Shown here one piece after another: positions 5,383 to 7,635 of a stretch of 7,635 bases of DNA (its first letter is position 1; each line of letters opens with the position of its first letter). The stretch is from contig DASRFJ010000193.1 in NCBI GenBank assembly GCA_035651595.1, positions 1-7,635 on the forward strand. Direction: 5' to 3'. A model generated the notes under the pieces. It had not been told where the DNA came from and searched no databases. It was given only the letters and a program-made list of their open reading frames with translations. A program made the position numbers and the translations under genes. The DNA comes from JAFARZ01 sp035651595. Its GTDB lineage: Bacteria; Actinomycetota; Actinomycetes; Streptosporangiales; Streptosporangiaceae.

Positions 5383-5432
5383 GGTGCGTGGCTCCCGAAG
5401 CCCCTACTAGGGGGGTTCGGGAGCCACGCACC
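5383..5432. terminator. 17-bp perfect hairpin downstream of the lipid kinase gene
   Basis: GGTGCGTGGCTCCCGAA (5383-5399) and TTCGGGAGCCACGCACC (5416-5432) are exact reverse complements. Inside, CCCC (5401-5404) pairs with GGGG (5410-5413) around a TACTA loop. It lies 53 bases past the lipid kinase stop on the minus strand and is stable enough to block transcription or protect a 3' end. It has no U-tract, which is common for actinobacterial terminators. Its right arm is also part of the tandem repeat at 5410-5491. Confidence 0.6.
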
Positions 5433-5491
5433 TCCCTGGCGGTCAGCCGTCGAGGGGGGTCCGGGGGCCACATACCCCCTACGGTCAGCCG
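5410..5491. repeat. Two tandem ~40-bp repeats ending in CGGTCAGCCG
   Basis: Unit A (5410-5449) and unit B (5454-5491) both run from GGGGGGT through a CGGG(A/G)GCCAC block to CCCT and CGGTCAGCCG, with about 33 of 40 aligned positions identical. Part of the unit also appears inverted at 5383-5399, so the region is a tandem-plus-inverted array. Unit B overlaps the end of the lipid kinase gene: its TGA stop (5485-5487) lies inside CGGTCAGCCG. Confidence 0.65.
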
Positions 5492-6483
5492 CCGGATGGG
5501 GCGGGCGGGGCCACCACGCGGAGGGCCTGGGGGACGAACTGAAACTTGACCGACTCGGTTTCGCCGAGGTATTCGCCGTCGACATGAAAGGCGGTCGGCC
5601 GGGTGCAACGGATCGTAACCGTGTCGAAACCGTGCGCGGCCATGATGTGCCGGCCGCCCGGGGGTCTGTTGCGGTGTGGCGTGCGCAGCATCTGGCCGAT
5701 CGCGCTCACGATCGTGGGCATGGTGAGCCGGCTCAGCATCACGACGTCCAGGCCCGAGCCGAAATCCGGATTGGGCCAGAGCACCAGCGGGCGCCCGCGG
5801 AAGTACGTCCACGGCGCGGAGTTCGTGATGATGCCCATGAACAGGCCGGTGACCGGGGGCTGGCCGTCCCGTTCCAGGGTCAGCGCGGGCTGGCGCCGGT
5901 CGGTCCCGCGGTAGTAGCGCCGCACGATCGCACGGACGAACAGCGCCTGGCTCTCCCGGTGCCCGCGGGCGCGCAGTTCCTCGACGTCGTGCACCACCTC
6001 GGCGTCCATGCCCAACCCGGCGCTGAACGTGAAATACCGGTCCCCGGCCAGCGTGAGCCCGATCACCCGATGGGAGCCGGCCACCAGCAGTTCGCGGATT
6101 CGGCCCGCCGCCGTGACCGGGTCGGGAGGCAGGCCAAGCGCCCGGGCGAACACGTTGCCGCCGCCACCCGGTATTGCCGCCAGCATCGGCCTGCCGCCGG
6201 GTGCGCTTATCGATGGGGGGAGGCGGCCCCCCGGTCCCCCCGCGGCATGTGGCGCCGGGGTCCGGTCCATCAGGCCGTTGACCACCTCGTTGATCGCGCC
6301 GTCGCCGCCGAGCACGATCACGACGTCCTGGGTCGCGGCGGCGGCGAGTTCGCGGGCGTGGCCGCGATAGCGTGTATACGCGACGTCCAGGTCGATCGGC
6401 CCGTCGAGGGACCTGGCAACCAGGTCCGCGCCGCTTCCGGTCGTACTGGTCGCCTGCGGGTTAACGATCAGCAGGCCGCGCAC
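5485..6483 (-). CDS. Diacylglycerol kinase-family lipid kinase (DAGK catalytic domain)
   Basis: A 332-residue soluble kinase that probably phosphorylates diacylglycerol or a related lipid at the membrane with ATP. The N-terminus MRGLLIVNPQAT is the usual beta-strand and NP motif. GGDGAINEVVNGL (59-71) is the nucleotide-binding signature, PGGGGNVFARALG (105-117) is the second glycine loop, SAGLGMDAEVV follows, and VDGEYLGE near the C-terminus carries the conserved Asp-Gly-Glu. Between the two glycine loops are about 20 extra residues (78-99, PHAAGGPGGRLPPSISAPGG), roughly double the usual gap and encoded by a GC-rich repeat-like stretch. The start is GTG 6483 with no ribosome site; a TAACCT -10 box six bases before it suggests a leaderless mRNA. 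The stop lies in a repeat (5454-5491). Substrate specificity cannot be read from sequence. Confidence 0.88.
   Translation of the reverse strand: MRGLLIVNPQATSTTGSGADLVARSLDGPIDLDVAYTRYRGHARELAAAATQDVVIVLGGDGAINEVVNGLMDRTPAPHAAGGPGGRLPPSISAPGGRPMLAAIPGGGGNVFARALGLPPDPVTAAGRIRELLVAGSHRVIGLTLAGDRYFTFSAGLGMDAEVVHDVEELRARGHRESQALFVRAIVRRYYRGTDRRQPALTLERDGQPPVTGLFMGIITNSAPWTYFRGRPLVLWPNPDFGSGLDVVMLSRLTMPTIVSAIGQMLRTPHRNRPPGGRHIMAAHGFDTVTIRCTRPTAFHVDGEYLGETESVKFQFVPQALRVVAPPAPSGG
6215..6241. repeat. G6/C6 inverted-repeat block inside the lipid kinase gene
   Basis: GGGGGG (6215-6220), a 6-base spacer, CCCCCC (6227-6232), GGT, CCCCCC (6236-6241). On the minus strand this is G6-N3-G6-N6-C6, close to the layout at 3146-3174 (G6-N3-G6-N4-C6). 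It encodes the extra glycine/proline-rich loop of the kinase, so it looks like an in-frame repeat insertion. Confidence 0.5.
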
Positions 6484-6484
6484 G

Positions 6485-6510
6485 AGCTTAGGTTAACCGC
6501 CACCTAGGCT
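6485..6510. promoter_or_regulatory. Inverted repeat in the divergent promoter between the lipid kinase and the membrane protein
   Basis: AGCTTAGGT (6485-6493) and ACCTAGGCT (6502-6510) are inverted copies with one mismatch, separated by 8 bases. The intergenic region is only 64 bp. The left arm overlaps the candidate minus-strand -10 (TAACCT, 6495 down to 6490). The right arm overlaps a candidate plus-strand -10 (TAGGCT, 6505-6510). A dimeric regulator bound here could control both genes; none is identified. Confidence 0.4.
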
Positions 6511-6547
6511 TAAAGTGAGTCCGGCCCCAGGGTGAATGGTGTGAACC

Positions 6548-7114
6548 ATGTCAAAACGACCAGCCGCTAAGGCTGCGCGACCGACGGCCAAGGAGGCACC
6601 CGCTGGCCGAAAGCCGGCTTCACGCCCCGCCGCCACGAACCAGGCACCCGCGAAGCAGGCGTCCCCGAAGCAAGCACCCGCGAACCAGACGTCCCCGAAG
6701 CAAGCGCCCGCGACGCCACCCGCTCCGGAACCAACCCCGGACATCCCGCCGACACTTCGGGCCGCGGCCGCGATCCAGGCGCTGGAGGCGCTCGGCATGG
6801 TGGTGGCCACCGCGTTCTCCGCGGTCGCGACCGTCGACGGCAAGTCCTACCAGACCGGCAGCGGGGTCGCGCTCACGCTGATCGCCCTCGGTACCGCGCT
6901 CGTGCTGGGCCTCGTCGCCCGTGGCCTGGTCAGGGCCAGGCCGTGGAGCCGTACCCCGGCCGCGATGATCCAGGTGTTCGCGATCATCGCGGGCGTGCTC
7001 CTGATGGACGGCCACCGCCCGGAATGGGGCGTGCCGACGCTGCTCCTGGCCGCGGGCGGGCTCGTCACGCTGTTCGTCCCGGCCAGCTTCAAGGCCCTCA
7101 ACCGGGAGCGCTAG
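6548..7114 (+). CDS. Small membrane protein with a repetitive Pro/Ala/Lys-rich N-terminus, function unknown
   Basis: A protein of 188 residues. The first ~68 are basic, disordered and rich in Pro, Ala, Lys and Gln, without a signal peptide. Residues 32-55 form an imperfect decapeptide repeat (QAPAKQASPK, QAPANQTSPK, then QAPA). Four hydrophobic segments follow at about 72-94, 107-128, 138-153 and 161-178, with positive RARPWSR between the second and third and KALNRER at the end, so both termini are probably cytoplasmic. Proteins of this layout are common uncharacterised actinobacterial membrane proteins; no function is assigned. ATG 6548 is the first in-frame start, with AGGGTG 13 bases upstream, a slightly long spacing. 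It is divergent from the lipid kinase and overlaps the sigma-factor gene by 4 bp at its 3' end. Confidence 0.8.
   Translation: MSKRPAAKAARPTAKEAPAGRKPASRPAATNQAPAKQASPKQAPANQTSPKQAPATPPAPEPTPDIPPTLRAAAAIQALEALGMVVATAFSAVATVDGKSYQTGSGVALTLIALGTALVLGLVARGLVRARPWSRTPAAMIQVFAIIAGVLLMDGHRPEWGVPTLLLAAGGLVTLFVPASFKALNRER
6641..6712 (+). repeat. 30-bp tandem repeat, 2.4 copies, within the membrane-protein gene
   Basis: Units at 6641-6670 and 6671-6700 and a partial unit at 6701-6712 encode the QAPA(K/N)Q(A/T)SPK decapeptides. The period is a multiple of three, so copy-number change would keep the frame and only alter the length of the cytoplasmic tail. Confidence 0.75.
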
Positions 7115-7635
7115 TCGTCGGTGGTGAGGCCGTCGCGGAGCTGAGCCAGGGTGCGGGCCAGCAGCCTGGACACGTGCATCTGGGAGATGCCGAGTTCGGC
7201 GGCGATCTGCGACTGGGTCATGTTGCCGAAGAACCGCAGCAGCAGGATGCGCTTCTCCCGGGACGGCAGCTGCTCCAGAAGCGGCTTGAGCGACTCCCGG
7301 TACTCCACGCCCTCCAGCGCCTCGTCCAGCATGCCCAGCGACTCCGCGACCGCGGGCGCGTCGTCGTCACCCGAGTCCGGCGCGTCCAGCGAGACCGTGG
7401 AGTAGGCGTTGGCGGACTCCAGGCCCTCCAGCACCTCTTCCTCGGTCATCTGCAGGTGGGCCGCCAGCTCGGAGACGGTCGGCGCGCGACCCTCCCGCTG
7501 GGCCAGGTCGCCGATGGCCTTGGTCAGCGAGAGCTTGAGCTCCTGGAGGCGGCGTGGTACCCGGACCGCCCAGCCCTTGTCCCTGAAGTGCCGCTTGATC
7601 TCGCCCACGATGGTGGGCGTGGCGTAGGTGGAGAA
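7111..7635 (-). CDS. RNA polymerase sigma factor, SigB/SigF/SigG family (5' end beyond the window)
   Basis: Alternative sigma factor that directs RNA polymerase to stress or developmental promoters. The frame runs off the right edge: FSTYATPTIVGEIKRHF at the visible start is conserved region 2 of this family, followed by RDKGWAVRVPRRLQEL, a region 3 helix-turn-helix (APTVSELAAHLQMTEEEV), an acidic linker (SLDAPDSGDDDAPAV) and region 4 with LPSREKRILLLRFFGNMTQSQIAAELGISQMHVSRLLARTL. Some 90 or more N-terminal residues should lie outside. A GTG at 7608 is inside region 2 and is not the start. Family members are usually held by an anti-sigma kinase of the RsbW type; none is visible here. Its TAG stop overlaps the stop of the convergent membrane-protein gene. 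Confidence 0.93.
   Translation of the reverse strand, partial: FSTYATPTIVGEIKRHFRDKGWAVRVPRRLQELKLSLTKAIGDLAQREGRAPTVSELAAHLQMTEEEVLEGLESANAYSTVSLDAPDSGDDDAPAVAESLGMLDEALEGVEYRESLKPLLEQLPSREKRILLLRFFGNMTQSQIAAELGISQMHVSRLLARTLAQLRDGLTTDD

Noticed and set aside
5261..5812. Minus-strand frame overlapping the end of the lipid kinase
   Set aside because: Its translation follows the repeats and the GC-rich spacer in a different frame from the kinase; no domain is visible.
7585..7608. GTG 7608 as the sigma-factor start
   Set aside because: The frame continues to the right edge and reads conserved region 2 (FSTYATPTI) upstream of it, so the gene is cut by the window, not short.

Overview
The window is very GC-rich. 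Its genes use mostly G or C at third codon positions and start with GTG at least as often as ATG. The gene content (a WhiB-family Fe-S protein, a PdtaS-type histidine kinase, a SigB/SigF-family sigma factor, a HutC-type GntR regulator) points to an actinomycete. The dispersed GC-rich repeats would fit a Streptosporangiales-like genome, but the genus is inferred, not shown.

Left part (1-3118): a minus-strand biotin cluster in the order bioF, gntR-type regulator, bioD. bioF makes 8-amino-7-oxononanoate and bioD makes dethiobiotin. The BioA and BioB steps between and after them are not in the window. The regulator starts 31 bp after bioF, so those two are probably co-transcribed. The regulator-bioD gap (865-1131) is almost entirely filled by copies of a structured repeat. 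bioD ends inside a second, unrelated perfect palindrome at 155-201. The first ~150 bases hold no identifiable gene.

Middle (3119-5484): pdtaS (+) diverges from bioF and converges on a whiB1/wblE-type gene (-), with only 9 bp between the two stop codons. The same convergent pair is known in Mycobacterium tuberculosis (Rv3219/Rv3220c). The 534-bp region upstream of whiB1 has a near-consensus CRP operator and overlapping candidate promoters of the SigF type and the housekeeping type. Its far end has a 17-bp perfect hairpin and a tandem repeat that runs into the end of the next gene.

Right part (5485-7635): a diacylglycerol/sphingolipid-kinase-family lipid kinase (-) carries an in-frame GC-repeat-like insertion. 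It is divergent from a small four-helix membrane protein with a Pro/Ala/Lys-rich repetitive N-terminus (+). That gene converges on, and overlaps by 4 bp, a SigB/SigF/SigG-family sigma factor (-) cut by the right edge.

Two themes stand out. One is a signal-response neighbourhood (histidine kinase, Fe-S/NO-type WhiB, stress-type sigma factor, CRP site). The other is several unrelated GC-rich palindromic repeats, most of them placed exactly at gene ends and in two cases supplying stop codons. I see no CRISPR array, tRNA, rRNA, transposase or phage gene.
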